Shown here in pieces: positions 21,036 to 32,495 of a stretch of DNA of 64,000 nt; position 1 is the first letter of the stretch, and the number at the start of each line of letters is the position of its first letter. A program made the translations under genes and the position numbers. Under the pieces are notes generated by a model. It was not told the origin of the DNA and made no database searches. It saw nothing but the letters and a program-made list of their open reading frames with translations. The DNA is from Lumbricus rubellus (lineage: Eukaryota > Annelida > Clitellata > Crassiclitellata > Lumbricidae): NCBI GenBank assembly GCA_945859605.1, contig OX243820.1, positions 29,722,100-29,786,099 on the forward strand, written 5' to 3'.

Positions 21036-21091
21036 TGCCGGAACGGGTCGAATCCTAAATTTCCCGGGCAACGCCGGGTACCCCAGCTAGT

Positions 21092-23883
21092 ACTTCATAA
21101 TTATAAACAATGATGCATGGCATTAGTAAGCACCTTTTAGAAGTACCTGGGACTAACCCTGTCAGATAGAAATGGCGTCATGAAAAGTCAGCAACATTTT
21201 TCCTAGCCTCCCCGTATGCATTTGGGGTCCGTTTACTCCCTCGGCGCAAATCCTTCCACTGATATTCCATTATACTTAGTTTGTACACGATTCCGAGTCT
21301 CCGACAGAGGGAACAAATGGAGCAAAGATCTTTTGACCAAGAATGACAAGTAGGCCTATCTATTGTACCCGACTTCCTTGTGTTGTCAGTTCAGTCTTCT
21401 AACCACTATAATAGCGCAGGCTCGTGCAGGGCTTTTCTGTTTAAACTTTAAAGAGCAGTTCTACACAAAAGGGCAGTTCCGCTTCCAAATGAGTTCGTGC
21501 AGCTGTAAAAGCATTTTGTGCAGTTAAAATAGTTTAAAATTTATCTCACCATTTCCATTTATTTATTTATAAATTTCTATTGCGCCCCTTCGCGCTATAT
21601 ACTCAGAGGCGCTTCCGACTGCAGCGCGGACACTGCATCGGAGTTTCACGCCGAAGCGCATGAACAATTCCAAGTGAAGGAATTGCTCAAGGTCCTACGC
21701 GGCGGTTTGAGGGTGGATTCGAACCTAGGTGGCACTGAAGTGAACACCGCCCTTACAACATTTTTCCTAGCCGCGGCGCAAAAATTATGGGTGTGATAGT
21801 TGAACCCGTTACGGAATGGTTACCGTAAAATTGTGATTTCTAAATTCCTAAGGCGCCACTTGAAAGCCAAACGCAGGGCACCATCTTATTCATGAGCATT
21901 GTCTTATTTCATAATTTACCACGGAGGATGGGAAGGAGTGAAGGGTTTGTGTAGTTTTAAAAATTCCGTAAAAGAAGCCCTTAGAATAGCAAGTCGAATA
22001 CTGTGTGGTTCTTGAGGATAAGCCTACCCGAAGATTCAGTAACATGTAATTCCTCTTTCTTTTTCATCCTCCTTCTACTACTCTTTTTATTTCTCTATTT
22101 TTCTATCGTATTCCTCTTGCTCCCATATTTCGTCTTCCATATGTAGGCATACTAAGTTCCTTCTCAAATACTAAGCGCGCAAAGGTTTCTTAAATCTGTG
22201 CTCCGACATGTTCCACCTTAAATTTAGTTTTTACTATTATAGTCTTATTAAAAGTCAGTTGATTTTATGAGAATTAGCCTAAGCATTAGGATATGAGTAG
22301 ACTTTGCTACAAATAAAAACTGCAGGCAATGTATGGCTAATTAAGCGTTGAATTGGAGGCAGCTAAAAATAATTATGCGTACATGTATATAGCGACTCTG
22401 AAAAATAGGGGGTCAAATTCCAGATATACAACGCCTTGTAGAATCGCCATGCACTGGTCCACATCCTTTCTCCATTTCCCCTATTCATCTCCTTTTCTTT
22501 CCCTCATCACCTTCCTCTTCCTCCCAGCTTCGGTCTTCATCCACCTTCCCTCCTTTGAATCTCTTCACTTTCCTTTTATCCTCCATTTGACCACCCCCTC
22601 CCCCACTCTGTTTCGTTTCTGCATGCTCTTCCTCCTTCCTGCGCTATAGTTTATTCGCCCTTCTCCAGTTCCCGCTTCTCCTCCGATCGAATACTTTGGC
22701 CGCCATAATCAGCAGCACGGACTCTTTATTAACGCATTGCCGAATGGTTTTTCACAAAGGACATAAGCTTATTCAGCAGCCGACATCTCTTCCATTCTAG
22801 GCGCATACACTATTCAAGCCAACGTGCATGAATAGACCCTGCATTGTTTTGCTAATGTGTTGTCTTCATCATTCTGCCGTCTTGTTTCAAACCCTCCTCC
22901 TTCATTCATTGTCACTCGAGCACCTTGGTCTAGTACATGAAAACAGTATAGTTTCATTAAAAACTACTTAGTCACCTATGTTTGCATAGTGCGCCCTATA
23001 ATGCACTTGGCGTTCATCCTCATTTCCGCAAGAGATATGATGCCTGAGATACGACACGACGTGTTGTAAATAACTCTCACTCCGTCGCCATGTACCCTAC
23101 ATGCGGTCCCGATTTTACTTGGACCTGACTGTCATGTATAATTGTGAATAAAGATGCACCTTTTCAAGCAAGGCACACAATGCTCAGCTCAGTCAGATTC
23201 AGATTGAGTCAATTGAAACCCGTCGAATCCCTCGTGTAGAACGCACAGTACACTATTTGTAGCTTAGACGTTATAAGCTTATGCATGATAGGAGAAGACC
23301 TTGTAGACGGGTTGACCTAAACAGTAGGCCTACCTCCTACTTGTGCCTACTTTAACATAAATATAAAATGTCGGGTCGTCCTTCTCCTTTTTCACTCTAC
23401 TATAGGTTTTCGTATCTGTATAGTTATTCACTAACTGCGAGAAAGGGTGAATTTATAATATTAGCCTATTATAGGCCTACATACAGTGTGAATAGAGTAA
23501 GGATTCATCGAACAAAATCCCTAATTGTCTATTTTGTCTAAAGTAGATCGAATCGTATCGCGTAGGGTAGGAACAAATCTGATTTCACAAACCGCAAACC
23601 ACGGTCTTGGTTTTCACTGTGTTGATATCGCCCAAATAATTATGCCTATACTTCTAAAACGATTTTTTATTAATGCCATTGAGCGTCGTTATCCGTAAAT
23701 ATGTAATCACACACCCACACGCACACACTCACACAAACACCTACAGTCTTGCACACACATGCACCAACACATGCATATACACATGCATACATGCATACAT
23801 GCATGAATGCATATTTATACGTGTACGTTTCCTAGGAAAACAATCCCGTGTTCACTGTTCCAACTCTCTGATTTTTGCCGCAG
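21092..23883. other. Rest of inferred GPCR4 intron; no other gene seen
   Basis: Contains one SINE (listed), pyrimidine-rich text at 22,455-22,680, and CA/CATG-rich text at 23,705-23,815. The inferred splice acceptor 'gatttttgccgcag' lies at 23,870-23,883. Open frames in the pyrimidine-rich part are not supported. Confidence 0.5.
21578..21760 (-). mobile_element. tRNA-derived SINE, family A
   Basis: Same body and tail as the 18.8 kb copy, with B-box-like 'GGTTCGAATCCACC' on the minus strand near 21,713-21,726. The head is more decayed. Confidence 0.75.
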
Positions 23884-23959
23884 TTTTTCCGATCATCTTG
23901 GAGTGAATAATCAAGAAGAAACCTGAGCTGAAATCCAAATTGCATCTATATTCAAATCA

Positions 23960-25015
23960 ATGGAGATGAACAACACAACAACACTAAATGTTTCGGTGAA
24001 TGAATCATCGTCACAGACGCAGAAACCGCCGCAGAATGTCCAGATCTACGCTATTTCGATTAGCTTTGCCTTTCAGATGGTCTTCGTCGCCATCGGTGCC
24101 GTCGGAATCGCTGGAAACCTGTTGGCTCTGATCGTTTTCCTTGGACACAAGCCACTCCTCAAACGCCCAGCAAACTATTTTCTCGTCAGCCAGTGTGCCA
24201 TCAACCTCGTCGTCAGCATCATGCTCATCCTCGTCATAATGGTTGACGGGAATCGCTGGTCACCGTCGGCCATGGTCCCGATGTGCTACCTGTGGAACTC
24301 CCGTGCCTTCTTCGTCGGCCTCGTCCTATCGGGGGTCTACAACATCACTCTGATGACCGTCGAGCGCTACCTGGAGGTCGTACACCCGATCAAACACCAC
24401 CTGAAGATCAGCAAGGGCAAGGTCATCGCCAGCAGCATCGTCGGGACCGTGTTCAGCGTTGTATTCAAGCTGAGCATCGGTTGTCCTTCGGTGAAAGTCG
24501 TCAACGGAGTTTGCACGAGCGCCGCCTACTCGTCGATTGCAACCAAGCGTCTTGCCGGCGTCGCCAACCTATTTGTTGAGTTACTAATCCCAATCGGGGT
24601 CTTCACCTTCTGCTACGCCAGCATGGCCTTCTCTCTACGCCGCCTCTCAAGGATCACGAAACCGGGAAGCGACACATCAGCAGCAGCACAGTCGATGGAT
24701 CCGAAGATATTACGAGCCAGACGCAACATCATCAAGACGTTGCTCATCGTTGTTCTTGCGTTCGTCATCTGTTCAACGTTCAAACAGATCATCCTATCGA
24801 TGACGTCATTGGGAGATGTGCCGTTGAATTTGAGCGGCATAACCTACAACGTGGCTCAACTCCTGGCCTATTTGAACTGCTGTAACGATCCGTTCATCTA
24901 TGCTTTTCACTACGAGGAGTTTCGCGTTGGTCTTCGTAAGTTATTCTGTCGTTATAAGGTGATGCCGTCTGCAGCATCGAATACGACTCATATGGAGACG
25001 ATGACGAGGTCATGA
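23960..25015 (+). CDS. Rhodopsin-like GPCR 4
   Basis: 351-residue intronless receptor of the second subgroup. The N-terminus has sequons at N4, N10 and N14. N53 is 1.50; N82 sits at the 2.50 position where Asp is usual. C109 and C185 are the likely TM3-ECL2 disulfide pair, and ERY is at 135-137. TM5 ends PIGVFTFCYASMA and D310 is in N-D-P-F-I-Y. Compared with copies 1-3, ECL2 reads VCTSAAYSSIATKR and TM6 ends CSTFKQIIL. A second Met at codon 3 is a possible alternative start. The upstream acceptor at 23,883 implies an untranslated first exon near 18.4 kb. The 3' coding end (cactacgaggagtttcgcg onward) is strikingly close to copies 1-3. Ligand unknown. Confidence 0.93.
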   Translation: MEMNNTTTLNVSVNESSSQTQKPPQNVQIYAISISFAFQMVFVAIGAVGIAGNLLALIVFLGHKPLLKRPANYFLVSQCAINLVVSIMLILVIMVDGNRWSPSAMVPMCYLWNSRAFFVGLVLSGVYNITLMTVERYLEVVHPIKHHLKISKGKVIASSIVGTVFSVVFKLSIGCPSVKVVNGVCTSAAYSSIATKRLAGVANLFVELLIPIGVFTFCYASMAFSLRRLSRITKPGSDTSAAAQSMDPKILRARRNIIKTLLIVVLAFVICSTFKQIILSMTSLGDVPLNLSGITYNVAQLLAYLNCCNDPFIYAFHYEEFRVGLRKLFCRYKVMPSAASNTTHMETMTRS

Positions 25016-26321
25016 AGACAGAAATCGATTCAGAAAACTAACTGAAAGATGCAGACGAAGCAGTAGAACTGAGATGACAGAACGAAAAACAAAGCTTTGT
25101 TGCGGCTGTATGTAGTTTATAGACCAAAGCAGAAAAAGGAAGCTGTGAAGCTGTATACCCAGTCTAACGACGAGAGTAATTATGAACGACGTAATTCGTG
25201 ACCTTAGAATTACACGGTTCTATGTTCATAGGATTTCTTAAGGAGATAGAACCGTGTAATTCTAAGGTCACGGTATCTATTACTCGATAATTTTATTTAT
25301 TATGCGTTGAAATCAAAGTCTTTAGCTTATTATACTGTTTAGAGACTATAATTATAACCAGACTTACAAAAGTAGCAGAAGTTGTATATGATCATGTAAA
25401 ACACGTGCGTTACTAATTTATTGTGTTATTTTGTCGTAGTTGTTATTTTGTGGCTTTGATTCCAACAGTAACTGTTCATAGTCATTTGGATTCGGCAAGA
25501 CTGCGTGGAACGGAAGCGCCTCTAAAAAGACATGTCGCTGAAAAGCGTTGTGATGGACTGGACGGACGAACATACATGTATACTCAAATAATTCGCTACG
25601 GAAAATGAACAAACTTTCGAATGCATGAATTAACGTATAATGACGTTAAACACACATGAGTAATATAGGTCTATATCAAGGTGTAGTAGTTCGGAAAAGT
25701 ACAACGCAGGGTATATGGTTAAATATTATTGCGGTCATTGTGGTTTCTCTCATTCGAATAACCGTCGTCATCTACGTAGCCGTCACGTTTCAATGCATCA
25801 GAAGACTTATTATAAGCTTAATTATAATATTCAGCAGTGGACTTTATCATAGAGCTTTTCTTCCCATATCAGAGCCCAATGCTCCGCTGTTCCATTCCGT
25901 AGCGGTTTTGAGGAGTTCCTAAAATGGTCTTTATAAAAGTACAAATGCGTGTACGCACATATGTAGCACATGCATGTACATAGAAATTAAGCACCTCGCA
26001 AAAAACACTGCATAGTTGAATAAAAGGTTTAGTGTGCGGTTGAAACTTGAACGGGATAGAGTTAACGCCTCACCATTGCATTCTATTTACTGAAGGTCCG
26101 TAATGCTTGCCATGGTTATGCCTGTGTTGGAACACAATATTATGCCCTTTGCTTTTCACAGCGAATGCGTCGACACTTAAAGTGATTGCGATCTATTTTA
26201 ATTTCATTGTCGTAAGCTCAGATTTTGGCATAATAGGCCTACATCGTTTAAAATTTAAAGTGAACATCTCGCTCATAATTGTAGGCACCTATTTACTAGA
26301 GCTACTTTATTCATACCTCGC
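25016..26321. other. 3' flank of GPCR4, no gene seen
   Basis: Probable 3'UTR, then the perfect hairpin at 25,197-25,272 (listed) and AT-rich unique-looking DNA. Open frames of 60-90 codons here show no domain. Confidence 0.5.
25197..25272. repeat. Perfect 27-bp inverted repeat with 22-nt loop
   Basis: The left arm 25,197-25,223 begins cgtgaccttagaattacac. The right arm 25,246-25,272 is its exact reverse complement. The spacer is 25,224-25,245. It lies 180 bases past the GPCR4 stop, so it may be transcribed in the 3'UTR. It could be a small MITE, an RNA hairpin, or the scar of an inverted duplication. Confidence 0.95.
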
Positions 26322-26452
26322 CGCGTAAGGACCTTGGGCAAGTCCTTCACTTACAATTGCTCTGCGCTTCGGCGTGAAACTCCGATGCAGTGTCTGCTCT
26401 GCATCGGGAGCGCCTCTGAGTAGAGAGAGCTTGAAGGGGCGCTATAACAAGT
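26322..26452 (+). mobile_element. SINE family A, 5'-truncated, plus orientation
   Basis: Body and tail only: 'aaggaccttgggcaagtcct' through 'gggagcgcctctgagtagag' to 'ggggcgctataacaag'. The tRNA head is missing. Confidence 0.75.
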
Positions 26453-26559
26453 GCACATACAAACAAACAAACAAACAATAGGTGGCTGAACGGTTAACTG
26501 CAGGAGCTGAAAAAGTCCTGCAACTAATATAGGTATAAACCTAATAACAAATCAACCAG

Positions 26560-26770
26560 AATTTATATAGCGCCCTTCAAGGTATCTACTCAGAGGCGCT
26601 CCCGACCGAGATCAAGCGAAAAAACAGTCTTCAACAATTTTTTTAATTGAGAACGGTTTTGCAGGACCTGGTGTTGCATAGTCAGGAGAAGCCCATTCCA
26701 GGATCATTCAGTGATAGAAAAGTATCAAAATAGCAAGAGCTTATCTTTCTAGTCATCTATCAGGTAGGTG
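26560..26770 (-). mobile_element. SINE-like fragment, family B
   Basis: The 'tatagcgcccttcaaggtatctactcagaggcgctcccgacc' tail is joined to a body ('gcccattccaggatcattcag...caagagctta') that resembles those at 17.9 and 31.9 kb rather than family A. Confidence 0.5.
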
Positions 26771-27032
26771 CGTAACATTGTTTTAACCGGCTTTGAAAAC
26801 TGTTCTTTATTGACTGAAGTGGCAAAAAATATTTTAAGAGGATTTTATATAAAAAAAATTAGGGCCTACAAAGATCGGAAGTCTGCAACGAGAGAAATGT
26901 GCAAATTTTAAACTTGAATCATCGCGTGATTCAGACATTTCCATTGAATTCCACGCTCTGTCTGAAAACATTGAATACAGTGGGACACTATAGGTTTCGT
27001 CGTGACACTGCTATCGCTTAGACCTTTCTACA

Positions 27033-27200
27033 TAACATAACATAACATAACATTTTTTATTCGGCAACCAACAACTTTACAGATACTGTAATTCTACATC
27101 ATATGTGTCTTATGTCGGATCGCCCAGGAGACCCAAAAGGGGCCAAAGGTCCCGCTAGCCAGGGCCACCTGAGAGAATTGGTTTAGAAATATTCAGCACG
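27033..27200. repeat. Dispersed repeat, also at 32.93-33.11 kb
   Basis: (ACATA)n at 27,034-27,052, then text ending 'caaaggtcccgctagccagg' and gccacct. This matches 'cagagtctcgctggttaggg' and ccacct at 33,031-33,055, including the preceding 'gacccaaaagggg' against 'aacccagaaggga'. Probably two copies of a retrotransposon 3' end. Confidence 0.55.
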
Positions 27201-28600
27201 GCCGACTGGAAAATAAAGCGGCTTTCGTTATTAGGCCTATTGCTCTGTTTGCCTTAGCTTAAGTTATCGCTTTGACCCGGTTTCAAGGGTTCACACTTTT
27301 GTTTCATTAGGCTATCATTCTTACTTTAGTTTCCGTGTTAGTTTTATTTTCAGCTGGCAAAAACCTGTAGAGTTCTCTATTATCGAAGGTGCTCGTTCTA
27401 GTTTTCGCTAACGAAAGAAAAATAGTCTTAAGTAGACTACCGTCTGAAATATCTAAATTAACAATGCCAGAAGCTGTTCAGATTCATTGTTATGATGCAT
27501 GTATATTGTATACACTGAATAATTTTTCTTCATATCGTGTCACAATTGCAGATTTTGGTAGCAATAGTGATAGCCAACTACATGTAGGCCTACTTAACCA
27601 GTAGTTGAAACTACATCCTAACTACCATCGGTTTAGCTCCTATATATTATTACTGCTGATATGCTTCAGATGAAAGTTGTTTAACTCGTTCTGCTAACAT
27701 TCAACAAGATAAGCAACTACTTTTATTCTTGAAGGTAGGCCTACTGTTTCTAAATTTATGTCACTGTGCAGTGATAGTCACAGAGTGGCATATGAGAATT
27801 TATTGCCTGCATTAATTAGACTTACATAAAATCTTTTTCTACCATACATCCTCTCTCCTTTTTTGTATTGTCGTGAAAATATGCACCATTTCCGAATTCT
27901 AAAAGTTGGCAAAATTCCAAATGCATCCGCTGTCACGTTAAGATTAGTGCATCTTCATTCGCTAGTGTGCGCTTGGAAATATTAGCCTATGTCACGCACG
28001 AGTTTAAGCATGCAGGGTTGAAGAAACTGATAAAATAAATAGCCTAGGTCTACTAGATGGAAATTAGAACATTGGGTCTAAGTAAAATTGATTATTTTCT
28101 AATTAAAATAGTAGACTAAAATTAATAGCTTAAACATTGCAATGTTTTGTAAATTTTAGGACACTGCCCATTATCGTAAGCTCTGGGCAAAGTGAGCATT
28201 GTCTGCTCGAGAAGAAAGTTGAGTCAGGGAACTCAAACTAGAATCGTTCACGGTCGTTTATCAAAGGGAAGAATTTTTTCAGAGGGTCTAATTCACTAAT
28301 TCAGACAACGAAATCTGGCTACATCACAAGCGGATGCTCAAGAAAATAGTGCTGACGTTGTACTCTATTATCCCTGTTTAAACTAAACAAAACTGCAGTC
28401 AAAATGTTTGACAATGATTTTGTGTCGCTGTAGTAGACTAGTTTTAGTTGATACAGCATAGTATCAGTAGCAGCCAGTAGTAGCAGCAGCAACAGCAGTA
28501 CATAGTAGCAGTATATAGTAATTGTGGTAAAATTGGTAGATGCGATAGTAGTAACGGTATATTAAATCTCTAACATTACATAGACCACCCGACGGCTGCT
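27201..28600. other. Intergenic, no gene seen
   Basis: AT-rich unique-looking DNA with a short CAG-rich stretch at 28,465-28,500. No supported ORF or element. Confidence 0.45.
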
Positions 28601-28604
28601 TTAC

Positions 28605-28825
28605 TTCTACCTCCTCTTCTTCTCTTCTTAATGTTCATCTTCTTCCTCTTCTCGTTCTTGTTCCTGTTCTTATTATTCTTCCTCCTATTTCCTCGTCCTT
28701 TTGTTGTTGTTGTTGCTGCTGTCGTTCGTCTTCTTCTACTTCTTCTTCTTATTCTTCTTCTTCTTCTTCTTTTTCTTTATCTTCTTCGTCCTACTCTTCT
28801 TCGCATTCTTCGTCTTCGTTGTCAC
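28605..28825. repeat. (TTC)n-rich microsatellite
   Basis: Degenerate TTC/CTT tract; the Leu/Phe-rich plus frame and Lys-rich minus frame over it are compositional. Confidence 0.9.
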
Positions 28826-29084
28826 CTTACTCTGAGTCTGTCGCCCATGGGAAGCAACACCACAGAATTCTTCTCGTATAAATAATAGCCTACTGGTTTC
28901 CATATCGAGCTCTTTCCAGCCTATTATTTGCCGATACATCTCTAATAAACGTAGGTCTATACGCTTTCCGCGTAATAGCCACATAAATTATAAAGAATAG
29001 CCTCCTGGAATCGATTACTGGACGTGTAAACCCTATCATCCATACTATACGTGAGTTTAATAACCTTAAGGGACTGTCGCGTAC

Positions 29085-29330
29085 ATGTTAATTAAACTGA
29101 ACGTGCCGCGTATAGTTTCTAAAGGTACACGACCTAATGTTTGCCCGTGCACGGAATCGCACGCACGTTTTTCTTTGACTTCACACAACTGTGGCTCCGA
29201 GCATAGAAGTTATTTTGAAAAATTTAATGGAAGGACTGGAAGCGGAGCAGAATGGAAACTGGGTCGTACAGTGCGGACGGAAATTCAGTGCATTCATCAG
29301 GGTGTTAATCGCTTTTGATCATGTCTTTTG
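29085..29330 (+). repeat. Duplicated block, paralogue of 43,790-44,020
   Basis: Shares 'attaaactgaa-g-gcggcgtata', 'tttctttgacttca', 'gtgtggct', 'gcagaatggaaa-tggg' and 'cggaaattcagtgcat' in the same order with the segment just upstream of the GPCR6 promoter. It lies 3.1 kb upstream of the GPCR5 promoter. It may be a duplicated upstream regulatory segment or remnant. Confidence 0.6.
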
Positions 29331-29465
29331 ATAATAACTGTGACATATGACTTAATCGGAGAAAGGATGTAGGCTATAAGTTCTCGTTTGACTCTGTATC
29401 AGCGTGCGTACATGTAGCCTATGATGTAGGTCTACAAAATTATCGTTTAGCCATCCACTCAAAAG

Positions 29466-29722
29466 CATAGACGTACGGGAGTTTTCAGCAGTGGGGGGGG
29501 GCAAAGATTGAACTTCTGCCTGAAAAATATATCCGGCAAAAAGTTGACGACCTTTTTTAGTCGTTTGGGGCTGTGTAGCCTGTATTTGCCCGAAAAACCA
29601 GACTTGCCCGAAGGTTGACGACCTTTTTTTAGTCGTTCGGGTTTGTGTTTGCCCGAAAAACCAAACTTGCCCGAAAGTTGGGGGGCATTTGCCCCCTCTG
29701 GCCCCCGCCTCGTGCGCCTATG
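29466..29722. mobile_element. hAT-like MITE, 257 bp, perfect 8-bp duplication
   Basis: Ends CATAGACGTACGGGA and, inverted, CATAGGCGCACGAGG, flanked by ctcaaaag on both sides (29,458-29,465 and 29,723-29,730). The interior has the module 'gttgacgaccttttttagtc' repeated twice at about 29,542 and 29,613, and 'tttgcccgaaaaaccagact' repeated twice. Confidence 0.9.
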
Positions 29723-29904
29723 CTCAAAAGCTTCACATTATCGTCGTCCGCCATGTTGGTTGCTCCATAAAATTAATGGCAGCTTGACGCGGTCGCAAAA
29801 TATGGAACGATTAAAAATGGTAACGATTAATCGCTAAAATATGCAATCTTAGTATAAATATACATATATATACACTCACACGTACGCACATACACACACT
29901 TATT

Positions 29905-29905
29905 T

Positions 29906-29955
<50 letters not shown>
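29905..29955. repeat. (TA)n microsatellite
   Basis: Alternating TA run of about 50 bases. Confidence 0.95.
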
Positions 29956-29956
<1 letters not shown>

Positions 29957-30344
29957 ACCTAAGGAGAGCGTTTATCCTATTATGCAGATCTATGAACATT
30001 GAATAGTAGGCTATCTGTCAGACGTTAAAGTTTTCTGCAGACTGATGCTGGTCGAAGGCGTCATGGGCGTGTTTGTGGGGGGGGGGAAGGATTTACTGGT
30101 TCAAACGAATAAATGAACCAATGAATAATTTCCAATTTTTTTCCGTTTATTCCGTGTATTTTCTTACGTTGTCCATTGCAAATCCCATTCGTGCACCTGA
30201 ATTATTATTATTATATTCGTTTCATGGTAACAAAGACTGATAGACACACCGCTATCTGGTACAAAAAGCAGTTGATCAAATACAATAATATAATACCTAT
30301 AGAATATCTTTAGCTTTAATTTGTCTGTTGGATTTGTCTTATAA

Positions 30345-30780
30345 TTCAGGTTCAGAGTGCTGGTGTCTGCGTAGAGAAGACGAGAGAAGATTGCTGGTGG
30401 CTGAAATGGGTTGGCTGAGGAGAATCAAGGGCAGGAGCAAGAGAGAGAGAATCAGGAACGAGAAGACAAGAGAAGAGCTGGGCGCAGAAGAAACGGTAGT
30501 GGAAGAAATCAGGAAAAGACGGCTCAGATGGTTCGGTCATGTGGAGCGCATGGAGGGAAAAAGACTACCACTCGCGGCCCTGCACGGGCATATAGAAGGA
30601 GAGAGAAGCAGAGGAAGACAACCAAAGACTTGGATGGACAATGTCAGAGAGGATCTGAAGATGATGGATATCGGTATACCAAGAGCAAAGGATCTCATCA
30701 GAAATAGACAAGTCTGGAGAAGTCATGTGAAAGCCTCATCGTCGTCGCATGACTGACGGAAGAGAGAAAGAAGAAGAAGA
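30345..30780 (+). pseudogene. LINE reverse transcriptase C-terminal fragment
   Basis: Translates to a C-terminal LINE signature: CWCLRREDERRLLVAEMGWL, then RNEKTREELG, RRLRWFGHVERM, GRQPKTWMDNVREDL and DRNQVWR-like text (RNRQVWRSHV). This order (RRI-G-S-R-R-RN, then RRLRWFGHV-RM, then RGR-K-W-D) is typical of the region after the polymerase domain in RTE/CR1-like non-LTR elements. The 5' part is absent, and the copy ends in an AAG-rich tail (30,762-30,780), consistent with target-primed 5' truncation. The fragment is open for 142 codons, so it is fairly young. Confidence 0.8.
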
Positions 30781-31229
30781 GGGCACAAAAATTACAGAAA
30801 TTACAAAAATAATGTTTCTATGTTTATATCTATAGGCAACTATAATGAGATTAGACAATTAATCATAATTAATGAACATAGGGTGCCTTTCTATACAAAA
30901 CTCGAGAGATGTAATGTCTGTCATTGAATTGGAAATCCTTGAAATTTTCGTGGTTACGCCCCTGTACTTAATAATGCGGAATATTCTGCGCTGTAGGAAA
31001 ACATCGCATGCATCATTATATGACACTTCTATTGTCAAGTGTTCTGGATTATGAACTATTTCTACCGTGACTGTTTTGTTTACTCCAAACCTTCACCATT
31101 GTGCTTCATTTTTGTTCCATCATTCGGTTAATTTGGACATAATGCTTTTTGTTATGTCGGTGTCCCTCCCATCGGGATTTTGAGCCCTTCCGGGTCTCGC
31201 CTTTGCGGCCAATGTCTCATCAGCCTGTC

Positions 31230-31271
31230 ACGGTGTGCGTCTGCGTCTGCGTCTGCGTGCATGTGTGTGTT

Positions 31272-31309
<38 letters not shown>

Positions 31310-31450
31310 ATTGTGCGTACGTGTGTGCGTGCGTGTGTGCGTGTGTGTGCGCGCGCGCGCGTGTGTGTGTTTATGTGTGTGTGCGAGTGCGTGTGCATTT
31401 TCGCGCGTGTGTCTGTGCGTGCGTGTGTGTGTGTGCGTGTGTGTGTGTAA
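31230..31450. repeat. (GT)n compound microsatellite
   Basis: GT/GC-GT tract of about 220 bases with a (GC)5 core near 31,349. Cys/Val-rich and His/Thr-rich frames over it are artefacts. Confidence 0.95.
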
Positions 31451-31854
31451 ATTTTTGCAGCTAAGCACTACCTGGCTTGCCTTAATATAGGTCAAAACGG
31501 AGATTGTATTTGGCATTTATGAGTGTTTAACTTGCATGGCTCTTTTAAGAATTTTGTTTGTCTTGTTTATGCATCATCTCTGGTATCAAGGCAGATTCAA
31601 AGTGTCCTTGCAGGCTGGCAATGCGTAATTTTAGCATATAATATATAACACTTACAATGTATATGATATAAGATACATGCGTTGGCTTAAGATCGATCAG
31701 TAAAATTAGTAAAATGAATAAATTACCATTAGATTGAAAATAGAATTACGGCATCACTTGTACAGAAATTGTCGAAACGATGAGAATAATTATTAGTGAA
31801 ACCCTGTTGCCAAACGATTAGAATTTTAATAAGTCATTGCTATTGTTTTTTAAC

Positions 31855-32065
31855 TCTAAATTTCATAAAGCGCCTCTCAAAGTGTACACCAATCAAAGGC
31901 GCTCCCAACGCGAAGACTCAGAGAAGGAAATGCGATTTCGAGGCACCGGAAAGATGCACTGGGTGGTGGTGGTGGTACCAGCTAATGGCAAAGCACGTGT
32001 TGATGGGAAGATTTTATTCCAGAGTGCAGGACCAATGAAGGCAAGCTCAAGTTTTGGTCAGAGTA
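31855..32065 (-). mobile_element. SINE-like fragment, family B
   Basis: 'tttcataaagcgcctctcaa' and 'caaaggcgctcccaac' form the tail; the body 'ccagagtgcaggaccaatga' also occurs at 14,657. Boundaries uncertain. Confidence 0.5.
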
Positions 32066-32359
32066 TAGCAGGCCTACTAATTATCTTAACCATGAGTCCT
32101 AAGTAGCCAAACTGTCAATTGTGCTGATGTAAGCCTACAGCGTTCTGCCTGTTGTGTTTTGGAATTAAACGAATATACATGAGTAACTATGTAGCTTGCG
32201 ATTACAGCCAATCAAACCATTAGGATCAAATAATTTAGTTACCATCTCTGGCTGACGGAAGGTAATAATTATTTTCGGTTCACATAATACTCAATTACTC
32301 ATGCATAGGTTGACGTCAAAGCAGGATCGATTCGATGTGTCCTGCAGCCAGGTATATGT

Positions 32360-32495
32360 AGACATCGACTTCACCCGCATCCACTTCTATACACATGGAT
32401 GCGGCGGGCCTTGCCTCAATTGTAATTGACGCACGCATAGGGATATCATTTATATGCAGTTGAGTCTGATCGTTTCCTCATCAAACGATATCTTT
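32360..32495 (+). promoter_or_regulatory. Inferred promoter of GPCR5
   Basis: TATA-like 'tttatatgcag' (32,449-32,459) followed by 'ttgagtctgatcgtttcc', matching the GPCR4 and GPCR6 arrangement. Upstream text aligns with the GPCR4 promoter block at about 18,260-18,345. Confidence 0.55.

Larger units (their letters stand above)
19094..21091. mobile_element. Helitron/Helentron-like element with C-rich and G-rich tracts
   Basis: The left end is AT-rich text followed by (TCTG)n at 19,119-19,165 and 'tgaccggaatgcatttcgac'. The right end is 'cgggcaacgccgggtacccc' then agctagt, with a short GC hairpin near the end. This resembles termini I associate with Helentron-type rolling-circle elements. A reverse-complement version of that end ('actagctgaaccctgccacg') lies at 19,552, so subterminal inverted repeats, or two ends head to head, are present. 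There is no Rep/helicase ORF, so the element is nonautonomous. Internally: a duplicated 'cacccagtggag-ttggcgaatctc' block at 19,250 and 19,380, a 110-bp duplication, and the tracts listed separately. Confidence 0.6.

Noticed and set aside
19469..21071. Pro/Ser- and Gly-rich ORFs of 95-226 codons
   Set aside because: Compositional frames over C-rich and G-rich tracts; no initiation context or domain.
24283..24579. Second-frame plus-strand ORFs inside GPCR4-6
   Set aside because: Overlapping shadows of the receptor frame with no independent conservation beyond the DNA identity.
30352..30707. Other-frame ORFs over the LINE C-terminal fragment
   Set aside because: Only the frame starting near 30,345 shows the RRLRWFGHV signature; the others are shadows.
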